This document shows, in pieces, positions 52,241-60,740 of a DNA stretch of 64,000 nucleotides. Below the pieces are notes generated by a model that was not told where the DNA came from, did no database searches, and saw only the letters and a list, made by a program, of their open reading frames with translations. The stretch covers positions 372,001-436,000 of the forward strand of contig JAWKPC010000002.1 of the NCBI GenBank assembly GCA_041390865.1, in the 5' to 3' direction. Both the position numbers and the translations under genes were made by a program. The stretch comes from JAUIIK01 sp041390865 (GTDB taxonomy: Bacteria; Chloroflexota; Chloroflexia; Thermomicrobiales; CFX8). Position 1 is the first letter of the stretch; every line of letters begins with the position of its first letter.

Positions 52241-53254
52241 TTGACGAAGTATCTGAACCTGCGACTGCTGGCGTTGCTGCTGCTTGCCATACCGCTGATC
52301 GCGGCCTGCGGGGACGACGATGATGATGGAGGCGATCCGGTTGCCGTCAGCGTCGCGCTGGACTGGTTTCCCTGGGCGCAGCATTCGGCGCTCTATCTGG
52401 CCCAGGATCGAGGGTTCTTTGAAGACGAGAACCTGGACGTGGATTTCCATGTGCCGGCGAACCCGGAAGACGGGCTGAAGCTGGTCGGATCCGGCGAAGA
52501 GGACTTCGCGATCTCCTATGAGGCCGACGTCCTGCTGGCCCGGGGCGAGGATCTTCCGGTTCAGTCAGTCGCCGCGCTGGTCCAGCACCCGCTCAATAGC
52601 ATCATGAGCCTGGAGTCGACCGGGATCGAGCGGCCGGCGGATCTGGAGGGTAAGCAGATCGGCTATGCCGGACTGCCGAGTGACGAGGCGCTGGTCAAGG
52701 CAGTGCTCGAATCGGACGGCCTGACGCTCGATGACGTCGAGCTGGTGAATGTCGGCTTCAGCCTGGCGCCTTCGCTTGTTTCAGGGCAGGTTGATGCCGT
52801 GATCGGAGCCTACTGGGTGTACGAGACGTTCCAGATCGAGAACGAGACCGGGGATACGGTTTCGGTGCTCCCGCTGACCGACTGGGGCGTGCCGGACTAT
52901 TACGAGCTGGTCCTGGTCACGAGCGACGAGATGATCGAAGAGCACCCGGAAACGGTCGAACGCTTCGTGCGCGCCGTGCAGCAGGGCTATGAGGCTGCGG
53001 CCGAGGACCCGGGAGCGGCGGTCGACGCCCTGCTGGAGAACAACGAGGACGCCGTCGAAGAGGTCGAGGTTGCGAGCATCGAGCTGCTCCAGCCGTTCTG
53101 GACGAGCGATGGCGAGATCGACTTCGGCACCCAGACATCCGAGAACTGGGAGCGATACGCTGGCTGGCTCAAGGAAAACGGCTTGTTGAGCGACGATGTC
53201 GACAGCTCGGAAGCGTTTACCAACGAGTTTGTCGAGGAGGCGTCGGGCGACTAG
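52241..53254 (+). CDS. thiY: thiamin-precursor ABC transporter, substrate-binding lipoprotein
   Basis: The 337-residue NMT1/THI5-like lipoprotein starts at TTG 52241 (frame open from 52136), with a signal LRLLALLLLAIPLIAAC whose Cys would be lipidated, then a short Asp-rich spacer. The mature part starts VSVALDWFPWAQHSALYLAQDRGFFEDENLDVDF, the pattern of pyrimidine-binding proteins (L-D-W-x-P-x-x-x-H-x-x-x-Y-x-A). Then follow DFAISYEADVLLARGEDLPVQSVAALVQHPLNSIM and PADLEGKQIGYAGLPSDEALV. It completes the riboswitch-controlled importer and delivers the ligand to the permease. The stop shares CTAG with the convergent next gene. Confidence 0.88.
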   Translation: MTKYLNLRLLALLLLAIPLIAACGDDDDDGGDPVAVSVALDWFPWAQHSALYLAQDRGFFEDENLDVDFHVPANPEDGLKLVGSGEEDFAISYEADVLLARGEDLPVQSVAALVQHPLNSIMSLESTGIERPADLEGKQIGYAGLPSDEALVKAVLESDGLTLDDVELVNVGFSLAPSLVSGQVDAVIGAYWVYETFQIENETGDTVSVLPLTDWGVPDYYELVLVTSDEMIEEHPETVERFVRAVQQGYEAAAEDPGAAVDALLENNEDAVEEVEVASIELLQPFWTSDGEIDFGTQTSENWERYAGWLKENGLLSDDVDSSEAFTNEFVEEASGD

Positions 53255-53790
53255 CGGCGCGGCGCTGTGACCCACATCCCGATCGCGCCGATGAATGCGC
53301 CGGTCAGGAGGCCGAGAATCGCGCCGAGCGGACGAAGGTCGTTGGGATTATCGACGGTGACGCCGAGGCTGCTCTCGAAGGCTGATGCGAGGAGCATCGG
53401 CGCGACGAATGCACCGAGCGCCACGCAGACGATGGCCGTACCGACCAGCCCGAGGATGACCGGCAGCTGATCCTGCTCGTCGGCGGAAGAATTCTTGTAG
53501 GTGCTGTCTTCGTCGGCTTCGTTCCACCACTCGACGAGCTCTTCATCGGACTTCGGCGCGATGCTCGGCTGTTTCGCCGTGCTGATCTGGCCTGCGCCGG
53601 GGACGATCATCGCGCCATCGATGCCGGATGATCCACATGTCGGACAGACTGTCACGCCGGGCGGCAGATCGACTGAACACCACTGGCAGCGCAATACTCT
53701 GCCGTTGCCGCTGGTCGTGCCGCGTTCTGCCGCAGCCTGATTCAGCCGCGCGCCGAGTTTCGGGAGTCTGCCGGTCTGGGTGTCGGCCAT
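53251..53790 (-). CDS. zinc-ribbon membrane protein, unknown
   Basis: The 179-residue protein has a zinc ribbon near residues 35-55 (LRCQWCSVDLPPGVTVCPTCGSSG, C-x-x-C...C-x-x-C) and two C-terminal helices (VILGLVGTAIVCVALGAFVAPMLL and LGAILGLLTGAFIGAIGMWV). ATG 53790 is chosen because the upstream frame runs into the divergent gene region. The middle is acidic (EELVEWWNEADEDSTYKNSSADEQDQ). Function is unknown; such proteins often sense or assemble at the membrane. It is convergent with thiY, with overlapping stop codons. Confidence 0.75.
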   Translation of the reverse strand: MADTQTGRLPKLGARLNQAAAERGTTSGNGRVLRCQWCSVDLPPGVTVCPTCGSSGIDGAMIVPGAGQISTAKQPSIAPKSDEELVEWWNEADEDSTYKNSSADEQDQLPVILGLVGTAIVCVALGAFVAPMLLASAFESSLGVTVDNPNDLRPLGAILGLLTGAFIGAIGMWVTAPRR

Positions 53791-53975
53791 GCTGCCATGC
53801 CTGCCTGTCACGCGCCGCGAGATGCGGAAGTGAACGAACGTAATAAGCCTGCAATAGGCACTGCAGACTCTCCTCTGGTTTAAGTCCGAAGGGGGTTGTG
53901 CGGCAACCGCCCGTTGGTACCATTCCGCTGTTTCTGGACACAATTCACCGGATTAGCCTGGGGAGGTTGGCGGCA

Positions 53976-55358
53976 ATGGATTACGCGTCTCAAAGTTTCT
54001 GGCTGGAACATTCGGGAGATGACCTGACCCCCCGGGCGCCGCTTGACGGCTCGACGGAGGTCGACGTCGCCATTCTGGGCGCCGGATTTACCGGCCTCTG
54101 GACGGCATACCACCTGTTACAGCGCGACCCATCGTTGAACGTGGCTGTCCTCGAAGCCGAGATCGCCGGGTTCGGCGCGTCCGGCCGGAATGGCGGCTGG
54201 TGTTTCGCGGGTTTCCCGGTGCCTCCTTCGCAGCTGGCGGAACGTTATGGCCGGGAGACGGCGCGGGCGATCTCTCTGGCGATGTACGACTCGGTTGACG
54301 ACGTCGGCGCGGTCTGCGAGCGCGAAGGTATCGACGCCCATTACGCCAAGGGCGGCGAGCTCGAGATCGCGCGGGCCGAGCATGAGATCGAACATCTGGA
54401 GGAGATGTACGAGGAGTACCGATCGATCGGGCTGGAAGATCACTATGAGATGTACGATGCCGATCAGACTGCCGAGCGGATTCAGGTAGCCGGAGCGGTC
54501 GGGTCGTTCTGGAACCGCGAAGGCGCCGCTATTCAGCCGGCCAGGCTGGCGCGAGGATTGGCCCGGGCGGTCGAGCGGCATGGCGGGACGATCTACGAAC
54601 AGACGCGCGTGCTGGATTTCACTCCCGGCCCGCCGGCTCCAGTCTTCCATACCGAGCGTGGAGACGTGACGGCGAAGGTGATCGTTCTGGCCGGCGAAGC
54701 GTACCTGGCTGAACAGCCGAAGATGCGCCGGCGCATCCTCCCGATCACATCGCATATCGTCATCACCGAGCCTCTCAGCGACGAGATCTGGGGAGAGATC
54801 GGCTGGGAGCGGCGGGAGGTCGTCGGGGGTTTCGGTACCGAGGGCGGTTATCTGAACCACACGGCGGACGGGCGGATCGCGTTCGGACCATACCGCTCGC
54901 ACTATCCGTTCGGATCGAAGATCACCGACGACATCAACCTGCAACCGGATATCTTCGAGCACGGCCGGGAATCAGCATTGTCCTGGTTCCCGATGCTCGA
55001 AGGCGTCGAGTTCACCCATTCCTGGGGCGGCGTTCTCGGGATGCCGCGCGATCACATGCCGACGATGGCCTACAACCGCCCAACCGGCGTTGCTTTCGCC
55101 TTTGGATACACCGGCGACGGGGTAGCGACGACGAATCTCTCGGGCCGAACGCTCTCGCATCTGATCACCGAGACGCAATCCGAGCTCACCGAGCTGCCGA
55201 TGACCCGCCACCGCCCCCGCAAATGGGAGCCCGAACCTCTGCGCTGGATCGGCTCGCAGCTTGTCATGTGGAGCCGGCGCAGGAACGAGCGCAAGGCCGA
55301 CGAAACCGGCAAGAACCCCGAGGGGCCGACGCTCGCCGAGCGGTTGTGGCGGTCGTAA
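53976..55358 (+). CDS. FAD-dependent amine/amino acid oxidase (DAO family)
   Basis: The 460-residue flavoprotein has an N-terminal FAD-binding motif VDVAILGAGFTGLWTAYHLLQRDPSLNVAVLEAE and the DAO segment GFGASGRNGGWC, where the Gly-Arg-Asn-Gly-Gly loop is shared with gamma-glutamylputrescine oxidase-like enzymes. The C-terminal part has HSWGGVLGMPRDHMPTM and FGYTGDGVATTNLSGRTLSHLI, the second FAD loop. ATG 53976 has GGGGAGG about nine bases upstream. The likely reaction is oxidation of an amine or N-methyl amino acid with release of ammonia or methylamine; substrate unknown. A distant homologue is at 59351. Confidence 0.88.
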   Translation: MDYASQSFWLEHSGDDLTPRAPLDGSTEVDVAILGAGFTGLWTAYHLLQRDPSLNVAVLEAEIAGFGASGRNGGWCFAGFPVPPSQLAERYGRETARAISLAMYDSVDDVGAVCEREGIDAHYAKGGELEIARAEHEIEHLEEMYEEYRSIGLEDHYEMYDADQTAERIQVAGAVGSFWNREGAAIQPARLARGLARAVERHGGTIYEQTRVLDFTPGPPAPVFHTERGDVTAKVIVLAGEAYLAEQPKMRRRILPITSHIVITEPLSDEIWGEIGWERREVVGGFGTEGGYLNHTADGRIAFGPYRSHYPFGSKITDDINLQPDIFEHGRESALSWFPMLEGVEFTHSWGGVLGMPRDHMPTMAYNRPTGVAFAFGYTGDGVATTNLSGRTLSHLITETQSELTELPMTRHRPRKWEPEPLRWIGSQLVMWSRRRNERKADETGKNPEGPTLAERLWRS

Positions 55359-55408
55359 AGTAGGGAAGAGGCAACAGGAACCAGGGAAGAGGGAAAGACA
55401 GAGCGAGA

Positions 55409-56314
55409 GTGGTGCAGCGTTCCGAAGACTGCATGGTAGTATCCACGGCCGTTATCGGGCTGTCGATCCTGATCGCGGTGCTGGCGGTTGTGGCGTCGGC
55501 GGCGGGGATCTTCTGGGAGTTCGGCACGGACCCGACTACGTACGTGACTGAGCGGGGCGAGGAGGTGGAGCTATACGGGCAGGGGCTCTATCGCTATGAC
55601 TCGCTCTTCCGGGGCGCGGGTTTTCGCGGCACGGATGTCATCGTGATCCTGATCGTGGCGCCCTTGCTGCTAATCTCGACTTACCTTTACCGTCGGAGAT
55701 CAGTGCCCGGCGGGTTGCTGTTGCTCGGGGCGCTTGCGTTCATGGTTTACAACTACGCCTCGATATCGTTGAGCGCCTCGTTCAACCAACTCTTCCTGCT
55801 CTATGTCGTGCTCTTCTCGGCCAGCCTGCTCGCCTTCTTCCAGTTGCTCAGGTCGTTTGACGTACCGTCGCTGAGCGCGCGATTCTCGGAACGATTGCCT
55901 CGTCGATTCATTGCTGGCTACATGATTGCCAGTGGTGTCGTGACGGCGGTGGTCTGGTTGATGCCGCAGATTGCCTGGATCGTGGATGATGAGATCCCGG
56001 AGCGGATGGACAACGCAACGACGATGGTGACGGACGTACTCGATCTCGGGATCATCGTGCCGCTGACGATCATTTCCGGTGTCCTGCTACTGCGTCGCGA
56101 TCCACGAGGATACTTCGTCGCCTTCCCGTTGCTGATGGTCGTGCTGCTGCTTGTGCCGATGATCAGCGCCCAGACGGCGAGTCAGGTGACGGCCGGGGTG
56201 ACACTCTCAGCCGGAGAGATCATCGGGCCGCTGGCCGGGTTCATCGTCCTGGGTTCGATCGGAGTCTGGATCATCGTTCGGCTGTTGCGGGATATCGCGT
56301 ATCCCGCTACCTGA
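55409..56314 (+). CDS. multi-pass membrane protein, unknown
   Basis: The 301-residue protein has eight hydrophobic segments, beginning VVSTAVIGLSILIAVLAVVASAAGIFW, then a short exposed loop rich in charged residues (TERGEEVELYGQGLYRYDSLFRGAGFRG), and pairs of helices to the end. GTG 55409 begins the frame (GAGCGAGA upstream); ATG at 55433 is possible. I do not recognise a family. It is convergent with, and overlaps by eight bases, the sugar kinase gene. Confidence 0.7.
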   Translation: MVQRSEDCMVVSTAVIGLSILIAVLAVVASAAGIFWEFGTDPTTYVTERGEEVELYGQGLYRYDSLFRGAGFRGTDVIVILIVAPLLLISTYLYRRRSVPGGLLLLGALAFMVYNYASISLSASFNQLFLLYVVLFSASLLAFFQLLRSFDVPSLSARFSERLPRRFIAGYMIASGVVTAVVWLMPQIAWIVDDEIPERMDNATTMVTDVLDLGIIVPLTIISGVLLLRRDPRGYFVAFPLLMVVLLLVPMISAQTASQVTAGVTLSAGEIIGPLAGFIVLGSIGVWIIVRLLRDIAYPAT

Positions 56315-57248
56315 CGATGTCATCTCCGAGGCGGTCGAGTGCTTCGACTGCTGCCGACAGTTCCTCGCGAGTAATGACCGCAAGATCGCCGGGTATGGTC
56401 ATGGCGATGCTGGCGGAGGCAACGGCGCTACGGAGCGCGGTTGCGACATCGTCCTGATCGTCGAGCCAGGCGTCGACGAAGCCGGCGGCGAAGGCATCAC
56501 CGGCTCCGACCGGATCGATGATGTCGACGAGCGGCGCAGGCTGGTGCCAGATGTCGCCCGAGCGGCTCACGGCCGTCGCTCCGGCGTGTCCGGACGTGAC
56601 GATAACCAGCCGAGCGCTCGACCTGTCCAGCAGTTCCCGGGCGACATGCTCAGGTTTCCCGTCCAGTTGCCAGATCGTCCGGGCATCCCCCGCGCCGCAG
56701 AAGAGCAGATCGACATGATCCAGGAAGAACTGGATGCCGGCCGCGGCTTCTTCGGGCGACCAGAGCAGGCCGCGGTAATTGACGTCGAACATCAGCGGCA
56801 CGCTGGCGCGGCCGGCTTGTTCGACCAGCCTCCGGCAGCTTTCGGCGCACCCTTCCGAGAGTGCCGGGGTGATGCCGGTCAGGTGCAGCAGCCGGGATGA
56901 GCTGACCAGGGCGTAGGAGATCGAGTCGGGGTCGATCCCGGCAACGGCGGATCCTGCACGGTCGTAGATGACGCGTGTCGGACGCGGGGCGGTCCCGGGT
57001 TCGAGGAAGTAGATCCCGGCGCGCCCGGAGGGCTCCCAGATGATTTGGCTGGTGTCGACTCCGTGAAATCGCAGCGTCGCGGCGATGCGGCGGCCGAGCG
57101 GGTTGGCCGGGAGAGCGGAGAGCCAGGTCGCGCGACGCCCCAGCCGGGCCAGGGCGACGGCGACGTTCGATTCCGTTCCGCCGATCGAGATGTCGAGCGT
57201 TGCGGTTGTCTCGAGCCGGTCGAAGCCCGGAGTGGCGAGCCGGATCAT
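56307..57248 (-). CDS. PfkB-family sugar kinase (2-keto-3-deoxygluconate kinase-like)
   Basis: The 313-residue ribokinase-fold kinase shows GGTESNVAVALARLGRRATWLSALPANPLGRRI near the start and VDIIDPVGAGDAFAAGFVDAW, the PfkB signature with the catalytic Asp (G-A-G-D). The family is likely 2-keto-3-deoxygluconate or fructose-type kinases. The usual N-terminus DVLSFGETMIRL continues in frame above ATG 57248, but no ATG, GTG or TTG precedes it before an in-frame stop near 57315, so the real start may be a CTG, or a base is missing. It follows the Lrp-type gene closely on the same strand, which suggests joint control. Confidence 0.85.
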   Translation of the reverse strand: MIRLATPGFDRLETTATLDISIGGTESNVAVALARLGRRATWLSALPANPLGRRIAATLRFHGVDTSQIIWEPSGRAGIYFLEPGTAPRPTRVIYDRAGSAVAGIDPDSISYALVSSSRLLHLTGITPALSEGCAESCRRLVEQAGRASVPLMFDVNYRGLLWSPEEAAAGIQFFLDHVDLLFCGAGDARTIWQLDGKPEHVARELLDRSSARLVIVTSGHAGATAVSRSGDIWHQPAPLVDIIDPVGAGDAFAAGFVDAWLDDQDDVATALRSAVASASIAMTIPGDLAVITREELSAAVEALDRLGDDIVR

Positions 57249-57303
57249 CGTCTCGCCGAAGCTCAGGACATCGATGCTCGCGGTTTGGCTGGCGCTCGTC
57301 GTT

Positions 57304-57804
57304 CTACTCCGTATTGCTCAGGGCCTGCTTGCCTTCCGCAAGGCTGGCCGTCAGGGCGGACACCCATTCGAAATCGCGTTTGACGATGTTCAACCCGATG
57401 GCGGTGTTCGAGCGGGTGACTCCCTCGATCTTTGCCAGGCGGTCGGTCAGGAATGCATAGAGATCGTCCTGGTCCAGGAAGGTAGCAGTCAGGATGATGT
57501 CGAACTCCCCGGTGGTAATGACCAGGTACATGACTTCGGGGAAGTCCGCCAGCGTCCTGGCGATCTCCGGGACGCGTTGCGCCTCGGTCTGGAGCGACAC
57601 CACGGCGGTCAGCGTATAGCCGAGCCGTTCCGGTTCGACCAGTGCGGTGATGCGCAGGAGCCCGCTCTCGGTCAGTCTCCGGACGCGATAGCGGACGGTG
57701 GCCTCGGGTACCCCCAGGTTACGGGCGATCTCACGGTTCGAGCACCTGCCGTCGGCCTGTAGCATGCTAATGATCTGGCGGTCGAGCTGGTCTGGATCGA
57801 CCAT
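57304..57804 (-). CDS. Lrp/AsnC-family transcriptional regulator
   Basis: The 166-residue regulator has an N-terminal HTH (MVDPDQLDRQIISMLQADGRCSNREIARNLGVPEATVRYRVRRLTESGLL) and a C-terminal ligand-binding RAM domain (YTLTAVVSLQTEAQRVPEIARTLADFPEVMYLVITTGEFDIILTATFLDQDDLYAFLTDRLAKIEGVTRSNT). Such proteins form octamers and respond to amino acids. ATG 57804 fits the family start; GTG 57828 is an alternative with GAGGGA near it. It likely controls the adjoining catabolic genes (kinase, creatininase-type, oxidase). Confidence 0.9.
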   Translation of the reverse strand: MVDPDQLDRQIISMLQADGRCSNREIARNLGVPEATVRYRVRRLTESGLLRITALVEPERLGYTLTAVVSLQTEAQRVPEIARTLADFPEVMYLVITTGEFDIILTATFLDQDDLYAFLTDRLAKIEGVTRSNTAIGLNIVKRDFEWVSALTASLAEGKQALSNTE

Positions 57805-57958
57805 CGTCCGCCTGTTATCTCTCTCCACTCCCTCACCCCCACCTGTCTGGGCCGAAAATGAGTCCCCGGCTCAATCCCGGCTATCGAGTCTCATTGTTAT
57901 CGTATCAGCGACGCTCGCCATTTTACGCATATATGAAGAAGTCTGCCTATGAAGTTCG

Positions 57959-58720
57959 TTACGATGCGACAAACGCCTCGATGAACTCGACGATGCGGTC
58001 ACAGGCTGCCTCGACGGTCGCCTCACCATATTCGATCGACGTGCCGCGCGCGTCTCCGAGCGCTCCGTTGGCGGTCACTTCGTCGAAGAAGTAGGGCACC
58101 TTGATCCGACCCTGGAATCCGGCCTGCGGATACGGCTCCGGCTGGATGTCGCCGGGCGCCAGCGCAGAATCCCGAACCGCCCAGGGATAGCCGAGGTAGA
58201 GCAGCTGGCTGGCTTCGTTCTCGCAGGCGTGGCCGATGCGCTCGGCGGTCTTGCCCTCATTGACGACGTCGCGGGCGACCTCGGTCGGCGTCAGGTAGGC
58301 GATATTGACGCCCAGCTCGTAGCGAAGCTTCATCGTGACGAGCTGCAGGGCGGGCATGTTGCCGCCGTGGCCGTTGATGACGAGGAAGTTGTTGATACCG
58401 TGATGCTGGAGGCTCTCAACGACCTCGTAGACGACGGCCATGAAGGTCTCCGGCTTGAGCGTCACCGTGCCCGGAAAACGCATGTGGTGGTAGGAGACGC
58501 CGTAGCCGACCGGCGGAGCGGCCAGCGCGCGCGGGTAGAGCTTCTCGGCCAGCAGCCGGCAGAAGCCCTCGGCCCGGCCGGTGTCGGTGAAGAACGTCGT
58601 GTTCGGCCCGTGCTGCTCGGCCGAACCGGTCGGCACGAGCGCGATCTGGACATCTTCGAGCGCGTCCTTGACCTCGGGCCAGGTCATCTCATTGAGGACG
58701 TGTCGTGGTGGTGTGGACAT
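57959..58720 (-). CDS. creatininase-family amidohydrolase
   Basis: The 253-residue protein matches the creatininase/FAPy-deformylase family. Seen: ALVPTGSAEQHGPNTTFFTDT (Glu and His metal ligands of G-S-x-E-Q-H-G-P), MRFPGTVTLKPETFMAVVYEVVESLQHHGINNFLVINGHGGNMPALQL (the second ligand set N-G-H-G-G-N), and HACENEASQLLYL (Glu ligand). These enzymes cleave cyclic or formyl amides with zinc or iron. AAGG precedes ATG 58720. The flanking genes suggest a role in amine or amino-acid breakdown. Because some family members deformylate pyrimidines and an HMP importer lies 5 kb away, a link to thiamin salvage is conceivable but unproven. Confidence 0.88.
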   Translation of the reverse strand: MSTPPRHVLNEMTWPEVKDALEDVQIALVPTGSAEQHGPNTTFFTDTGRAEGFCRLLAEKLYPRALAAPPVGYGVSYHHMRFPGTVTLKPETFMAVVYEVVESLQHHGINNFLVINGHGGNMPALQLVTMKLRYELGVNIAYLTPTEVARDVVNEGKTAERIGHACENEASQLLYLGYPWAVRDSALAPGDIQPEPYPQAGFQGRIKVPYFFDEVTANGALGDARGTSIEYGEATVEAACDRIVEFIEAFVAS

Positions 58721-58731
58721 GTAACAGCCTT

Positions 58732-58780
58732 CCCTCACCCCCGGCCCCTCTCCCACTGCTGCGCGGGGAGAGGGGTGTGG
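58732..58780. repeat. GC-rich dispersed repeat type B
   Basis: CCCTCACCCCCGGCCCCTCT then CCCACTGCTGCGCGGGGAGA and GGGG. CCCCTCTCCC pairs loosely with GGGGAGAGGGG around ACTGCTGCGC. It separates the creatininase-type gene from the DUF559 gene. Confidence 0.75.
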
Positions 58781-58784
58781 GAGT

Positions 58785-59135
58785 CTATTGCGTTGATCGA
58801 TTGATTTCGGCGATTGCGCGTTCGATCTGTTCGAGTACCTCCTCGATGTTGTGTTCCACGTCGGCGGCTCGGACCCGGATGAAGCGGAATCCGAGGCGCT
58901 CGATCAGGTGTTGGCGTTCGGCGTCGCGTTTGTGTTCTTCTAGCGCATCGTGGATGGGTCCGTCGACTTCGACGACCAGACGGAGAGACGGCGCGCAGAA
59001 GTCGACGACGAACGGGCCGATCGGTTGCTGTCTCCGGAATTTCGTACCGGCAAGTTTGCGGCCCCTGAGGTGTTCCCAGAGGATCTGTTCACTGTGCGTC
59101 GGAGCTTTGCGGAAGTCGCGGGCGATCCGGACCAT
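58785..59135 (-). CDS. DUF559 (Vsr-like) endonuclease-fold protein
   Basis: The 116-residue protein matches DUF559. MVRIARDFRKAPTHSEQILWEHLRGRKLAGTKFRRQQPIGPFVVDFCAPSLRLVVEVDGPIHDALEEHKRDAERQHLIERLGFRFIRVRAADVEHNIEEVLEQI contains the Vsr/PD-(D/E)XK-like core: Glu in S-E-x-x-L-W, F-R-R-Q-x-x-I-G-x-x-x-V-D-F and the catalytic Asp/Glu E-V-D-G. Vsr nicks DNA at T:G mismatches; for DUF559 the activity is not established. I start at ATG 59135 since sequence above it runs into a repeat. Type B repeats lie on both sides. Confidence 0.88.
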   Translation of the reverse strand: MVRIARDFRKAPTHSEQILWEHLRGRKLAGTKFRRQQPIGPFVVDFCAPSLRLVVEVDGPIHDALEEHKRDAERQHLIERLGFRFIRVRAADVEHNIEEVLEQIERAIAEINRSTQ

Positions 59136-59191
59136 CACGCGGCGGAGCGGTTCGGGGATTTGCCAGCGGTCTTGTGGGGTTGCGCGGGATT

Positions 59192-59341
59192 CCCTCACCC
59201 CCTGGCCCCCTCTCCCACTGCTGCGCGGGGAGAGGGGGAACCGATCCGGGAGCCGGAGCGCATAGAACTGTTTCTCGCTTTTCTCCCCCTCTCCCCGCGT
59301 AGCGGAGCGAAGCAGTGGGAGAGGGGGGCGGGGGGTGAGGG
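59192..59341. repeat. pair of type B repeats in opposite orientation
   Basis: The left copy (59192-59238) has CCCTCACCCCCTGGCCCCCT and a following CTCCCACTGCTGCGCGGGGAG. The right copy (59283-59341) is its inverse, ending CAGTGGGAGAGGGGGGCGGG and GGGTGAGGG. Together they make a long inverted repeat with arms of nearly 50 bases and a spacer of about 45 bases, between the DUF559 gene and an FAD oxidase gene. Confidence 0.75.
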
Positions 59342-59350
59342 AAATCCCTC

Positions 59351-60622
59351 TCACTCCCGCAATTCCAGCATCGACTTCGGGTTGTTCTTCTCGCCGGCAG
59401 TCGAGGGGTTGAGCCACTGGACGCCGTCGCGGGCGAAGCGGTTGGGGTCAAAGGGGGAGAGGTCGAACGGGGTTTCGCCGTCGACGATGAGCTGGGCGAG
59501 GGCTTTGCCGGAGACGGGACCCCAGGAGAAGCCGCCGCCATTGTAGCCGGCGCTGAGATAGAGGCCTTTGGCGGGCTCGTAGGGACCGATGAGCGGCAGG
59601 CCGTCGGCGGTGAAGCCCATCAGGCCGGCCCAGGCGCGGACGACGTTGACCCGGCCGAGCTTTGGGAAGAGCGTCGCCAGCAAGTGGGCGCAGCCGAGCA
59701 TACAGTCAGGCTCGACCTCCTCGGTGTAGAGCCCGAGTCCCTCGTTCCTGTCGTAACGCCGAAAGCCGCCGCAGATGAGCTGGCCGGTCGAGGTCTGGCG
59801 GCCGTATTCCTTGTCGTAGTTGGTGCCGAAGGTGACCGGCAGGATCGGCGCGACGGGCTGGGTGACGATGATCTGGCCGCGGGCGGAGACGAGGGCGCCT
59901 TCCGGGAGATCGGGCAGGATGTGGGGCGTCCAGGCGTTGCTGGCCAGGATGACGGTGTCGGTTTCGATCGTGCCCCGTTCGGTCTCGACGCCGGTGACGT
60001 TGCCGTTTGATGTCTTCAGGCCCTTGACCGTCGTCCAGGGATGGACCTCGGCGCCGAACTCCCTGGCTCCCTCGGCCTGGCCGTTGACGAGCTTGAAGGG
60101 CCAGAGGTGGCCGGAGTGCTTGGTGTGCTTCGCGCCGAGCAGGTGGTCGCTGGCGACCGGGATCAGGTCGCGGAGTTGCTGGCCGTCGAGCAGTTCCACG
60201 TCGGTATCGAGGTTCTGGACGCTACGGACGGATTCCTGCAGGTACTCCCACTGTTCCTCGTTCTGGGCGATGTCGACCGAGCCGGTGACGCGGAGATCGA
60301 AGTCGTCGTGGAGCTCTTCGCGCAGGTCTTCCCGGATCATCCGGAAGTTCTCGCTGGTCATGGCGTGGATTGCCTGGCCCTCTTTCGATGCCAGCGACGA
60401 ACCCCCGCTGCCGGTCATGCCGGCGTTGCGGCCGGACGCGCCGGAGCAGACGCCGCGCATCTCGACCAGCGTGACCCGTTTCCCGCGCTTCGCCAGTTGA
60501 TAGGCCGCCGACGTCCCTGCGACGCCGCCGCCGATCACGACGACATCCGAGGATTCCGGCAGGGGGCCGAGCGCGTCATAGAGTTCGTCCGATGACCATG
60601 CGATCTGCGTGGTGGTGCTCAT
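59351..60622 (-). CDS. FAD-dependent amine/amino acid oxidase (DAO family)
   Basis: The 423-residue flavoenzyme shows SSDVVVIGGGVAGTSAAYQLAKRGKRVTLVEMRGVCSGASGRNAGMTGSGG (FAD dinucleotide motif followed by the S-G-A-S-G-R-N loop) and, near the end, GLMGFTADGLPLIGPYEPAKGLYLSAGYNGGGFSWGPVSGKALAQLI. This pattern fits glycine/sarcosine oxidase-like and D-amino acid oxidase-like enzymes. No signal peptide. It may work with the creatininase-type hydrolase and DapA-type aldolase on either side as part of a breakdown route for a nitrogen compound; that is context only. Confidence 0.87.
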   Translation of the reverse strand: MSTTTQIAWSSDELYDALGPLPESSDVVVIGGGVAGTSAAYQLAKRGKRVTLVEMRGVCSGASGRNAGMTGSGGSSLASKEGQAIHAMTSENFRMIREDLREELHDDFDLRVTGSVDIAQNEEQWEYLQESVRSVQNLDTDVELLDGQQLRDLIPVASDHLLGAKHTKHSGHLWPFKLVNGQAEGAREFGAEVHPWTTVKGLKTSNGNVTGVETERGTIETDTVILASNAWTPHILPDLPEGALVSARGQIIVTQPVAPILPVTFGTNYDKEYGRQTSTGQLICGGFRRYDRNEGLGLYTEEVEPDCMLGCAHLLATLFPKLGRVNVVRAWAGLMGFTADGLPLIGPYEPAKGLYLSAGYNGGGFSWGPVSGKALAQLIVDGETPFDLSPFDPNRFARDGVQWLNPSTAGEKNNPKSMLELRE

Positions 60623-60740
60623 GTTTGTTTCCGTCCGTTTCTGGTTGTGCGGGGTGCATTGTAGGGGGTTGTGATGGCATTGTCAGGAGTGAGGTTTCTT
60701 GCTCGTTTCTTTCGCGTCATCGTCGCGGGAAACCGCAATC

